DNA of 64,000 nt from Mermis nigrescens (lineage: Eukaryota > Nematoda > Enoplea > Mermithida > Mermithidae), in the NCBI GenBank assembly GCA_036768485.1, contig JAVLUZ010000143.1, positions 2,847,633-2,911,632 on the forward strand, in the 5' to 3' direction. The notes beneath the pieces are model-generated. The model worked only from the letters and a program-made list of their open reading frames with translations, searched no databases and was not told where the DNA came from. This document shows, one piece after another, positions 19,965 through 29,253 of the stretch. Both the position numbers and the translations under genes were made by a program. Numbering within the stretch: position 1 is the first letter of the stretch; every line of letters begins with the position of its first letter.

Positions 19965-21241
19965 TGTCTCGTCTAAGTGAGGAATTGGATATTTTTTCAG
20001 GCCCGGCCCTGGAAACTGCCATTTTAGGCGAAAATGAGCTGGAATTTTACCCCATAAACCCCTTAATTAAAGGAGAACCGATTCAGTTTGACATCAACGA
20101 AACCCACGCTCAAATGACAGATCCTGCATTTCTATTGAAAATGAAAGTGAAAGTTACAGAGAAAGATGGCAGTGCTCTTAAAGACGCTGCGCGAGTAGCG
20201 CCTTTAAATTTAGCACTGCACGCAATTTTCAAAGACATTGTTTTAAAAGCCAATGATACTATTTTAAATCAGGCAACAGGAACTTATGGATATAAATCGT
20301 ATATTGAAACTAATTTCACCTATTCTTCGGCCGCAAAAGAGGGAGCTATTGGAGCGCCGCAAATGTATTATAAAGAAACTGCTGGAAAATTTGAAGCGAC
20401 CGTTGCGGGGGTAAATGTTTCTTACGATGAAAGAGTGAAAAAGTTTGCGAAAAGCGTGCAAGTTGAGATGGGCGGTAGGCTTCACTTAGATATTTTAATG
20501 CAAAATAAATTAATCGTGCCAGGAATCAGATTTTCGCTCACGTTTTTTCCCGTCACTGACGAATTGTTCTTACTCTCCGGCACCCAAAATGCGGCTGAAA
20601 AATATGAAATTACAAAGATTAGCATTAAGGTTAGACGCGTTAATCTAAGCAGTCAAGCTATATTATCTATAGAAAAAGCGCTTCAAACAAAACCAGCAAA
20701 GTACCCCGTCAGTCATTCCGTTGTCAGGACGGTGCATATTGCAGTGGGGCTTAGTCAAGTATCCAACATGATTTTACATAACGGGCAACTGCCCAGAGTC
20801 ATAATCCTTACTCTAGTCGCGTCAAACAGCGTTTCTGGAAATTATCAGAGAAATCCGTTCACTTTTTCGTTAAAATCGTGTCTTTCTGCTCAATTAGAAA
20901 TAAATGGGCAATTATATCCCCCTCTTCCGTATACCCCAAAAACGTCTATGATCGAACCTTATTTAAATTTGCTTAGAATCGTTCATAAATTATATTCTGA
21001 TTCTAACAATGACATAAATTTTGACGCTTTTTCAAAAAACGGTTTTGAAGTTTTAGCATTTGATTTGAATCCGTACGAAACGACAGGTTATATGCATAAA
21101 AAGAACGGAGTGGTGAATTTCTCAGCTAGCTGGGATCCTGCTTCGCTAGACGAAAATTATACTCTACTGTCATACTTGCTTTGGGATAATTTAATAAGTA
21201 TAGACGGTCGAAAAAATATTTTTCTCGATTTCGTTCCATAA
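19964..21241 (+). CDS. mcp: Major capsid protein (double jelly roll)
   Basis: A 425-residue intact frame with the layout of Polinton major capsid proteins: an N-terminal strand region (DPAFLLKMKVKV), then VAPLNLALHAIFKDIVLKAN and GYKSYIETNFTYSS, which match the conserved 'N.lH.lF' and 'Y.Y..Y.E..L.Y' features at the start of the first jelly roll. The second half is a further beta-rich domain. In the family, trimers of this protein build the icosahedral shell. The gene is packed: one-base overlap with the ORF before, four bases before the protease ORF. Unlike most large genes in this element it has no frameshift. Confidence 0.88.
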   Translation: MSRLSEELDIFSGPALETAILGENELEFYPINPLIKGEPIQFDINETHAQMTDPAFLLKMKVKVTEKDGSALKDAARVAPLNLALHAIFKDIVLKANDTILNQATGTYGYKSYIETNFTYSSAAKEGAIGAPQMYYKETAGKFEATVAGVNVSYDERVKKFAKSVQVEMGGRLHLDILMQNKLIVPGIRFSLTFFPVTDELFLLSGTQNAAEKYEITKISIKVRRVNLSSQAILSIEKALQTKPAKYPVSHSVVRTVHIAVGLSQVSNMILHNGQLPRVIILTLVASNSVSGNYQRNPFTFSLKSCLSAQLEINGQLYPPLPYTPKTSMIEPYLNLLRIVHKLYSDSNNDINFDAFSKNGFEVLAFDLNPYETTGYMHKKNGVVNFSASWDPASLDENYTLLSYLLWDNLISIDGRKNIFLDFVP

Positions 21242-21245
21242 GAAA

Positions 21246-21792
21246 ATGTATTCGAATCAGCTAGATATAATATCAAAAGTGAATTTCACAACTAGAAAAT
21301 TATTTAGAGGAGTGTACGCGTATGATAAAGTCAAGGAAATTAGCGTCAAAAAAGAAAAAAGTTTTATTATCGTTAATACGGGAAGTTCGAATTCCGCCGG
21401 TGCTCACTGGGTGTTGTTTTTCAATAAAATCAACGAAACTCTGTTTATTGACACCTCAGGACGTCAGCCAAAATCTTACGGCGCAAAATTCGAAGAAGCA
21501 TTAAAGTATTACGCGAGCGTTACCAAAAGTATATCGGTCGTTTTGAATAAACCGATTCAGTTCGGAAATATCTTCGTTATGCAGAATATACTGTTTATAT
21601 TTTTCACACAATTTAAGTTTGAATAAAAGCATAAATACTATTCTGAAACCGTTTTCGTATATAAACACGCTAGAAAACGATAAACTGATTCGGCGCTGGT
21701 TCATAAAATTTTTTCATAACAAAACAATACGCCGCTGTGTAGGTCAGAAATGTTTATGTGCTAAAGAATGGAACAAGTCAGCAGCGATATAA
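21246..21792 (+). pseudogene. pro: Adenain-type (Ulp1-like) cysteine protease, one frameshift
   Basis: The maturation protease of the capsid module. The catalytic His is in GAHWVLFF and the Asp/Asn position in TLFIDTSGRQPKSYG. The oxyanion Gln and nucleophile Cys follow in a different frame (SSLCRIYCLYF near 21.57-21.61 kb), so a one-base shift occurs about 21555-21565. In the family the Cys is followed by Gly; here it is Arg. The reading then runs to a stop at 21790-21792, overlapping the ATPase start at 21768. The call is firm; activity as read is doubtful. Confidence 0.85.
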
Positions 21793-22422
21793 ATATTCTT
21801 AGATCGCCCGCGAATTTCGTAATTTCCGGGGCAACCGGGTCTTGGAAAACTTAGCTTGCTCCTAAAATTGTTAGACGAATGGCCTTTCCAACCAAAAAGA
21901 GGAAAAATGATTTATTTTTATAACGTTTGGCAACCTTTATTTGAAGAATTTATCAAAAAATTTCCAGAAATGATTTTCGTTCAAGGTTTATGTCTTGACG
22001 AGATTGAAAACGAGTGGACGGCCAAAAAGGATAAAGTGCATGTGGTTATCTGCGATGACCTCGCAGACAGCGCAGTAAAAAGCGATCAATTTGCTAGACT
22101 TTTTACGGTTTATAGCCATCACAAAAATATTTTAACGTTTTTTATCACACAAAATCCGTTTTTCAAAGGTCCAATGAGTACGACAATAAACAGAAACACT
22201 CATTATTTTATAATTACAAAAACTCCTCATTTAAATGTATTAAATACGCTTAATTCTCAATTATACGGGGGAAACGGACCCGTAAAACCAGCCTACATGC
22301 AGTGTATGAAGGAAAAACCTTACAATTATTTATTGATAGATGTGTTTAACGATGATGTCCGAAATAGGATACGAAACAATATTTTCAAAGATGAATATCC
22401 GTTATGTATATGGCGTTTATAA
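21768..22422 (+). pseudogene. atp: FtsK/A32-type packaging ATPase, one frameshift
   Basis: Pumps DNA into the capsid in this family. The start at 21768 overlaps the protease end. The Walker A region reads GATGSWKT (Trp where Gly is expected) and a one-base insertion right after it (about 21851) shifts the frame. Walker B is VVICDDL, followed by FFITQNPF, typical of the polinton ATPase, and a C-terminal MKEKPYNYLLIDVF block. It ends at the TATA box for the next gene. Identity is firm; the two Walker A changes would disable it if real. Confidence 0.87.
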
Positions 22423-22425
22423 ATA
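22418..22425 (+). promoter_or_regulatory. TATAAATA box for the 22451 gene
   Basis: TATAAATACTAGCG overlaps the ATPase stop and lies 25 nt before the ATG at 22451. It is identical to the word upstream of 9108. Confidence 0.6.
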
Positions 22426-22450
22426 CTAGCGTTGCTTCGAATAAAATAAA

Positions 22451-22776
22451 ATGTCTTCGACGAAAGCTAAACGCGAAATCGATAAAAGTCGCCCCTACTT
22501 TCAGTTAATAGGCGATAAGAGTATAAATAAAAAGTAAGAAACGTTTTAATTTCACACGCTCCATCGGAATTTTATACGGTTTTAACTCAAATATCGAGGC
22601 ATTTGCTCAACGGAACATTTTGTAAAGCGAATCCCGCATTCTGTAAAAAATACCGAAACGCATTGTACCTTATATCCTTGCCCGAAACGCGTGTTGAAGA
22701 TAAACAGTTGATTATACGGAAAGAATCAACAGATTTAGTTAAGATTTTATTCGAATTATTAGAGAAAGAAACATGA
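22451..22776 (+). pseudogene. Small Polinton protein, one frameshift
   Basis: The start is MSSTKAKREIDKSRPYFQ; the frame shifts near 22535 and continues as SEFYTVLTQISRHLLNG...LVKILFELLEKET to a stop at 22774-22776, which overlaps the next ATG. The total is about 107 residues, helical and charged, with no motif I recognise. The TATAAATA box and tight packing support a real gene. Another in-frame TATAAATA is at 22522-22529. Confidence 0.5.
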
Positions 22777-23195
22777 TAAAAAAGATGTACGTAGTACCGG
22801 CTGAACTGTACGACACCGTTTTTCGCAAGGCCAATATCACCGACGATCCTTTATTACAAGCGCAAGTGGAAGTCGAGAAGGAAAAAGAAGAAATTCTAAA
22901 AGCACCAAAATCAGCAGATCCCGACACCGTTCTAAGGAAATATTCGGACAAGATGCACGAATTGGGTGTTCTAAGCGAGCAGCGAAAGAAACGTCTCTCA
23001 ATTCCAGTTCCCGTAACTTTCGTTAAGCCATCGGCGCCCAAAAAGGAGGTGAAGACGCGTAAAGTAATACAAAAACGTGAGCCAGAAATACTTGAGCATT
23101 TTTATGATTATGAACCCGATGTTATCGATGAAAAAGAAATTAAGGAAGCAATCAAATTAACACCTAAGAAAACTCGATCGAAACTTTCTTATTAA
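22773..23195 (+). CDS. Hypothetical charged protein (Polinton right arm)
   Basis: A 140-residue intact frame starting inside ATGA of the preceding gene. The N-terminus is YVVPAELYDTVF, then a glutamate/lysine-rich coiled-coil-like stretch (about residues 30-65) and a basic/acidic C-terminus. It has no cysteines and no membrane segment. The position between ATPase and the right repeat is where Polintons carry small virion or accessory genes. Family not recognised. Confidence 0.55.
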   Translation: MIKKMYVVPAELYDTVFRKANITDDPLLQAQVEVEKEKEEILKAPKSADPDTVLRKYSDKMHELGVLSEQRKKRLSIPVPVTFVKPSAPKKEVKTRKVIQKREPEILEHFYDYEPDVIDEKEIKEAIKLTPKKTRSKLSY

Positions 23196-23396
23196 CCACA
23201 GTATTAAACTTATTAAATCTACCTTAATGCAATGTCTATCCTGCAGTCATAATCGGCTCAATGAGTCAGACACCTTTCTACTGTGCGTGTCTGGGCATGT
23301 CCCGCTTAAACCCCGCGAGTTTGATGCTTTATGTGAAACATATATAGGCCCCATAATAGCAAAAAACATAAATTTTATCTATAGTTTCATGAAAAT

Positions 23397-23768
23397 ATGA
23401 ATATTAACGAATTCTACACTCTTGACGAGGTTGGTAAACCTATTCATGTTAAGAAATTCAAATGTTTTGGCAAAGTGTACACCCTAAGATTTCTGAAACT
23501 CTATCAATGGATTGACATTAATCGTATTTTGAATTCAATTTTTGACGATGTTATCAAGAGAACATTGCAAGATCATCCTCCCGACTGCATGATCGGTATT
23601 GAAATAAAACATCCGAGTTTACATTCTCCCGTATTAGTTCCATTTGCTCCCGCTCAGAGTATGGATGCGGATCAAGTTATCAGTCTCATTGAACGTGTAT
23701 CTCAGTCAGTGAAAGACTTGTCTTTAAGTGAAACCATGACGTGGAGCGTGACGATTGTTGAAAAGTGA
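23397..23768 (+). CDS. Stand-alone PolB N-terminal-domain protein
   Basis: A 123-residue intact frame beside the right repeat. Its core, YTLRF ... IFDDVIKRTL ... IGIEIKHPSL ... PVLVPFAPAQSM ... QVISLIERVSQS, matches the N-terminal domain of both PolB genes in the window (in Polinton B: SVFDHALERIL, VELMHPSL, LIPFCHRQ, VVERMSQS). The similarity is thus paralogy with a polymerase domain, without the catalytic parts. It has its own start, TATATA upstream and no frameshift. A partner, competitor or terminal-protein-like role in replication initiation is inference. It is separated from 22773-23195 by about 200 nt of plain sequence. Confidence 0.7.
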   Translation: MNINEFYTLDEVGKPIHVKKFKCFGKVYTLRFLKLYQWIDINRILNSIFDDVIKRTLQDHPPDCMIGIEIKHPSLHSPVLVPFAPAQSMDADQVISLIERVSQSVKDLSLSETMTWSVTIVEK

Positions 23769-23912
23769 TTCAATTATGATTTGTTTATTTTTGATGTAAT
23801 GCTCATTATATACATACATATGTAGTATGACTGTGGGCATATACATATGATAACTTTGATACATAGAAAACAACGACATTATCAACATTATCATTCGTTG
23901 CTCCACTGCACA

Positions 23913-24426
23913 CGACCTGAAAAATAAAACGGATACACTTAATATTAGTTTAGTCTTAGTTTAACTCGGGTCGGATGGGCCGGCCATCCCTGCTGAGTCC
24001 GTTAGTTCCTGAATTTTACATTCCAAACCGGTGTATTCTCTCCCCTTCCCACTTTACACCATTTCAGCTAGGCTTGAGGAGGGTTCCCACTCACTGAGCA
24101 TAGGACACGTTATTTGGGGGTCCATCACAGGCCACCCAGAATTTCGGCCTCATTTAGGCTCCTCAACTATTTTTTAGTACACGAATCCTACCCCTACCTT
24201 CGTCCGCCAGAAATTAGTCTACTTAATTTTTAGTACATCAAATTAGGGTCGCTAGGGTTCTTTAGACCTCCCAAAATTTTAGTACACCAATTTAGGGCTC
24301 GCTCAGGGCAACTATTTATTAGTCTACCAAATTTTTAGTACACCAATTTGGGCGTGCCCGGGCCGCCTATGCTACAACGTGTCCTATGCTTAACCATTGC
24401 GCCCCAGGGTCCCACCCTTAACTACT
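23913..24426. repeat. Right terminal inverted repeat of Polinton B
   Basis: Reverse complement of 8093-8605, ending CCCTTAACTACT. A further short match to the left side (TACATAGAAAACAAC) lies just inside, near 23860-23875. Confidence 0.95.
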
Positions 24427-24432
24427 TACAAA
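24427..24432. other. Right target-site duplication of Polinton B (TACAAA)
   Basis: Exact copy of 8087-8092. On the minus strand it lies in codons of the conserved KKFV of the RT thumb, so it pinpoints the insertion. Confidence 0.9.
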
Positions 24433-25600
24433 CTTCTTGAACCAATGTACAAGACCAAGGAATTTTTGTACACCTTTCACATTTTTCGGAGTCGGAAAGC
24501 TTCATACGTCTGCCACTTTCGTTGGGTCTGGCACGATCCCAAAAAGAGCTAATTCTATGCCCTAAAAATTGCACTTCTTTGTGGGCAAAATGGCGTTTGT
24601 CAGGCTTTATGCGCAGATCTGTGTCACTTAGAGCCTATAAAAACTTTTCTAGAGTCTTGAGAGATATTCTGGAAAAGTTCGAGAAAAACTATGATGTCCA
24701 TCAATGTAAACTAGGCACTTGTTCCAGTTCAGTCCTGTTAGAACTGTTTCCATTAAGCGCTGAAAATCTGCAGGCACATTTTTGAGACCCAAAGGTAGCA
24801 CATTGAATTTGTAGTGACCGACAGGGCAAATGAAAGCTGTTTTCTCCTTGATTCTCTATCTAATGGGATTTGCCAATACCCTGATTTGAGATCTAGCATA
24901 GAAAAATATGCTGCTGATCCGAGAGCATCAAAATAATCCTTGATTTGAGGTAACGGATACACTTGGGTCTTCTTGGTCACTTCATTTAGGCGGCGATAGT
25001 CTACAATTGGATGTAAGGAACCATCCTTTTCACCGATTAAGAATAACGGACTAGCCCATGGGCTCGTAGTTGGACGAATCACTTTATCAGCTAGCATTTC
25101 GATCAATAACTGCTTGCATCGCTTTTCAATGCAAATGTTCGACACGATATGTTTTTCCTATGATAGGCGGACTATCACCTGTATCAATATGATGCTTTAG
25201 GAGTGGCGTTCGGCCTAGGGGTTCTCCTTTCAAGGCAAAAATTGAGGAGTAACGCTGGCACGGATCACAAACCTGCTGTTGCTGATGGGGCATTTATTGC
25301 CGAACCATTCAAGGCTTTGTTGATTGATGCAAAAGTTCGGGCGCTCTATCATCCAATAGGGCGACATGAGACACAATTTCCGCTTCGGTCGTTAAAGAAC
25401 CGATGAATTCTCCAATATCTATGGTGATAGGTGATTTAGACGTATTACAGACGCAGAGTGGGAAAACAGGAACTGATGTGTCGATGATAGCTGGTGCGAC
25501 GAACAGTGATTTGCTTAGCATGAAATCATTATCAGGTTCAAAAAGAGCGATTTCAGCATTGAATTCACCACAACAAACAAATCCAGGCGTCACAACTTTG
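24433..25600 (-). pseudogene. Retrotransposon reverse transcriptase (gypsy type), 5' part
   Basis: The minus-strand fragment 25145-24753 shows TSPWASPLFLIGEKDGS, HPIVDYRRLNEVT, YPLPQIKDYFDAL and FSMLDLKSGYWQIPL, classic gypsy RT fingers and palm. The YxDD region is degraded. FLGLVHWFKKFV ends at the Polinton target site. Upstream, 25593-25309 is the linker between protease and RT. Frames are broken in several places. Confidence 0.85.
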
Positions 25601-26027
25601 TGACGCGGTTGAATGACAATTGATTTGGTACATAGTTTCCCAAGGTCGAAAGTTCAGAGGGGTGAAATCCTAAAATTTGAGACCACTAAATTTAGATTTC
25701 TAGCCTTTTTTGCAGGTCAAATATGCAAAACGCTTAAAACATCCTATATATCATGTTTTAATGTGGAAAACTGCATTTTTAACTACTTTTTGTCCCATCT
25801 TGAGTAGTTTCGTCACTCTTGTAAGTAAAAAATATAAGAATTCATCGAAAATTTTGACTTTAAAGATCATTTTAACTTCATTCTAGGTGTTTTATGGGTA
25901 AATAAAACAGAAACGTACTAGTTGGCGCATGGCGCCGAAGAATTTTAACATCTGCGCTGCTTTAGTACCCAAAAATCATTGCAGAAAACGTTTGATAGCT
26001 CAAAGTCGTCTGACAGTGATTCAAGTC

Positions 26028-26870
26028 TCATACCCTGAGGTGGGGGTAATACCCCATGGGAATGTGTGATTCGGTAACAGTTACGCGAGCACAAACTGGA
26101 CATGCGGTTTGCATATCAGGGTTTACGCGTAAATGTTTTTTGTCATTTGCGGATAGTAATTCGACACGAAAGCCATTGGCAAAAGCACAATCTTTGACTG
26201 TGTTGACGAAAAGTAAGGGTTGTTTGCAAAAATCGAAGCCTAGAAGCAAATCTTCCGGTAAGTCATCAATGATTAAGACAACAGCCAGAGTGGTTTGTTC
26301 TGCGACTGTGATTTGCATGATATAGGTAAAACGCACAGTTGCTGTCATTTTTCCAATTCCGTGGACAACATGCGCTGCTTGCTTTGGTGGCAATTTGAAA
26401 CCTAAGAGCAGGAAAGCGCTTGTGGTCATCATTGTAACTTGCGAACCTGTGTCAATTAATGCAGGGAGCTTTACTCTGTTGATTTCCGCTAATATTGTAG
26501 GCAAATTTGTAGATGCATGGCTAACAACAACGGTTTTATTAGCTGCATCCTGAGTTTTGACCTGCAAATTTAGCTTTTTGTAGACTGCTAAACGTTTCTG
26601 TAAACGATGATATTCTTCGAGAAAAGCTTGAGATGCAAAACGCTGTTCCGAATTTTCGGAAGTCGAGACAGACGAAGTTATGACGTTTTCGTTATTAGAT
26701 GACGATTGGGTCGGTTGCGGTGGAGGAAACGTAACGGTGGGTGTGGAAAATACCGAATACGTAACTGCCGGGGGGTTAGAACGCATAGGTTGCTGAGGAA
26801 ATTGTCGATATGCGTTATTCTGCTGGTGATAATTCTGAGAATGTTCTGCAAAACGATTGTTTGCATACAT
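26028..26870 (-). pseudogene. Retrotransposon aspartic protease (retropepsin) region
   Basis: A 280-residue open segment. The N-terminal ~80 residues are the glutamine/asparagine- and proline-rich end of gag. The catalytic motif is ALIDTGSQVTMM, with the flap-side AHVVHGIGK and the C-terminal LLLGFDFCKQ, matching gypsy retropepsins. It lies between the gag zinc knuckle and RT as expected. No internal stops, but separated from its neighbours by frame changes. Confidence 0.8.
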
Positions 26871-27107
26871 ATTTCTGTCATTGTCATAGTATCGCGTATT
26901 ACTGTAGGGATTACAGTAGTTCTGGCGATTACCGTAATTTTGCCAAAAATCATTGCTCGGACGTCGAAAATCTTGACAGGAGTCGTAATTTTGAGACGTA
27001 GATGGTTACTGTGAGTTTTGAAACACAGGAGAATTATACGGAGTACGGTAGTTCGAACGCAACAATGATGGGTTGTTTTGAAACATTGGCCTGGATTGGC
27101 TATGGTA

Positions 27108-27989
27108 TCAATTCAAATACTCACTGGAATTGTGAGCTTTGCTGTTGCAATAATTTTGGTTGTTGTTTTGCTGACGCTGAAAACATTCATCTCTGGTGTG
27201 GCCCATGTGTTTGCAATACACGCAATATTGTTGCGCTAAACGCATTAGATGTCTCTGGACGCGATTGACGAAAAGACGTAGATTGACGAGAGGTCTCATT
27301 TTGACTATATGTTGAATGACAAAAATTATTTTTTGGCAACATGCTACTGGATGCTGCAGCGGCTGTTGCTGGTAAATATGGCGTAGGCTGCTTAGCTGAA
27401 GCATACTGTAGGTTCGCAAACTCTATGCAATGCGCAGCATGAAGAAAATCTTGAAGCGGTGCTTCAGGCGCTCTTTTGTAAGCTTTTCTCGCAATATCTG
27501 GATTCATCCCTTTTCTGAGCTGATGACGGAGCATTTTCTCAAAAGCTATCAAATCAACCTGAATTTCTGGTTGAGCTCGAATGAGATCTTTGTGTAACGT
27601 CAAAAAGTAAGCGTTCACAGACTCCAATGGGTGCTGTTTTCGTTCAAGAAATCTATCAAACAATGTATCTGAGTCAATAGGACAAAACTCTGCAATTAAT
27701 GCTCGTTTTGTAAGTTCATTAGATTCGCGAACGTCATTGGGTAGGGAGCAAAACAATCTAGTCGTATAGGTATCGAAAAAGATGGCAACAAATCTATACA
27801 CGATCTTTCATCAATTCTATAGCCATTTGCTAATCGCTCAATTTCATGAAAAAATCCACAAATATCTGTTTTTTCACCTTGAAAAAACTTCTTATTGGCT
27901 ATCGTGAACTGAATTTGTTGCAAAAAAGGACCTCTATTCATAGAGTCGGCTACGTAGCAAATACCTGTATTCTCTGAGCTATCAGACAA
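27108..27989 (-). pseudogene. Retrotransposon Gag with CCHC zinc knuckle
   Basis: Overlapping minus-strand frames: 27989-27696, 27801-27187 and 27419-27108. The middle one has a typical gag helical core (FCPIDSDTLFDRFLERKQ, ESVNAYFLTLHKDL, FEKMLRHQLRKGM). The last contains YCVYCKHMGHTRDEC, a CX2CX4HX4C knuckle. Two frame changes separate them. It packages the retroelement RNA in intact relatives. Confidence 0.75.
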
Positions 27990-28203
27990 CGTGTCACGGT
28001 GGCGGCGTCATGAATGTCTTGAAGAAGATCTATGACGCCTGGGACTTTCCGGCGGAGAGTCAGTAGCTTGATCCGGAAAGTGAACTCTTCGGTTTTGCTG
28101 ATTCTGAGGCGGAATCTGATCTGTTGGGATCGATGCACCTGTATTTGGCACGAAAATTTGATTCTGTGGAATATGCATCGCATGAAGTGGCGGTAATTCA
28201 GCA

Positions 28204-29253
28204 TTTACGGGATTAGCTTGGTTCGCTGCCGGCGGAACGGCTGGCGAAACAATCTGTACTTGCGGAGACAGTTCAACATTTGCAAAACGGGCTAAATGTT
28301 GCTATTCAGCATTTACAGAGACGGTAGGACGCAATAAACGTGACGCAATTTGCTGATTAGGATGCACTGAGGCTGATGAATGACAGACGGGCATTGACGT
28401 TGCAAGCTGCACATGCGAATCCGAGTCAGCATTTGCAAAGCGAACTAAATGCTGCTGGTCCGTGTTTGCAGTGACGTTGGGAACTGATTGTGGCCATACG
28501 TGGGCAGCAAGAAAATTCTGGGGGTGCAAGATTTTTTTGAAGGTCAAAAAATGGCCTTAAAAATGGTGGTAGGGTGATAAAAACACCATTTTTCGACGTT
28601 TCTCATCAAGCACTATCCATTGGCATCAAAAAATTGCGAAAAAACCGAAAAAAATTTTTAAAAATTGAATTCTGGGGGGGGGGTATTTTGATTTCTGGGG
28701 GGGGTATTTTGGTTTCTGGGGGTGCATACCCCTCAAACCCCACGCCCAGGTGTGGTTGTGGCTCAACAGGCTGCATATCATGGTTTGCAGAGTTTGCATT
28801 TTGCAATTGTGCATGCACATGTTCAACGGCTATACGTTCAAGACGATTTTCTAAATCTTGCATATGCGCAAACATTGCATTCAAAAGATTATCTGAATTG
28901 CGATTTTCAGTTATCCGATTCACGTTTGTGTCGGAAACCGATTGTTGTGGATTAGGAATCGTTGTTTCATTCAAAATTTGGCGAAGAGTGATATTGTCGT
29001 CGTTTGCAACTTGATTATCTTGCGGAGAGTCAACACTGTTGTCCTGATTTTGGACACCTAGCGTTTGATTTGTATTCACAACGCTGTCTGCGCTTGCACA
29101 ATTTTGTGCACTGGCGCTATGATCGGAATCTGAGTCATTTGACACACTTCTAGATGATTTCGGAGTACTAGCCTGCTTAGGCGACTTATCTGGGGTTTTC
29201 TTCCCCGTTTTGGTCATTTTTCCTGCTAGTTTCTTGCCTGGCATGACAGACAA
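28204..29253 (-). pseudogene. Gag N-terminal / leader region, interrupted by a dispersed element
   Basis: ATG at 29253 opens a Ser/Lys-rich, low-complexity protein that runs to 28763, where a 261-bp repeat element interrupts it. It resumes at 28487. The sequence is rich in Asn, Gln, Ser and Val with no known domain. It is upstream of the gag core, so it is probably the gag N-terminal domain or a separate leader ORF. Confidence 0.5.
28495..28755 (+). mobile_element. D1 dispersed TIR element inserted in gag
   Basis: A reference copy of the commonest repeat here: starts CATACGTGGGCAGC, ends CCCAGGTGTGG, flanked by TTGTGGC at 28488-28494 and 28756-28762 (7-bp target duplication). Inside: AAAAATGG...GGTGTTTT-type text, TTTCTCATCAAGCACTATCC, then TTCTGGGGG blocks. 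Confidence 0.8.

Larger units (their letters stand above)
8093..24426 (+). mobile_element. Complete Polinton/Maverick DNA transposon (Polinton B)
   Basis: A 16,334-bp element with about 513-bp inverted terminal repeats, AGTAGT...ACTACT ends and a perfect 6-bp target duplication TACAAA. The right arm carries integrase, penton, basic core-like protein, major capsid protein, protease, ATPase and two small genes. PolB occupies the centre on the minus strand. The left arm holds a TATA-binding protein homologue, an F-box protein and a zinc-ribbon protein, which are not part of the standard Polinton gene set. It is inserted in the RT of a gypsy retrotransposon. Length, ends and gene content identify the superfamily firmly. 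Confidence 0.97.
6113..29253 (-). mobile_element. Ty3/gypsy-type LTR retrotransposon, degenerate, split by Polinton B
   Basis: Read on the minus strand from 29253: gag leader, gag core with zinc knuckle, retropepsin, RT, then (after the 16.3-kb Polinton) RNase H and integrase ending at 6113. The domain order RT-RNase H-integrase is that of Ty3/gypsy elements. The RT is cut inside the thumb at the target duplication 8087-8092 / 24427-24432. A short dispersed element is also inserted in gag (28495-28755). I found no convincing pair of LTRs in 29.3-31.7 kb or 6.02-6.11 kb; Polinton A abuts the 3' side. All frames are interrupted, so this copy looks non-coding as read. Confidence 0.85.

Noticed and set aside
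28606..28760. C-terminal part of the gag leader frame with PPE..PP repeats
   Set aside because: This part is translation of the inserted D1 element, not gag.
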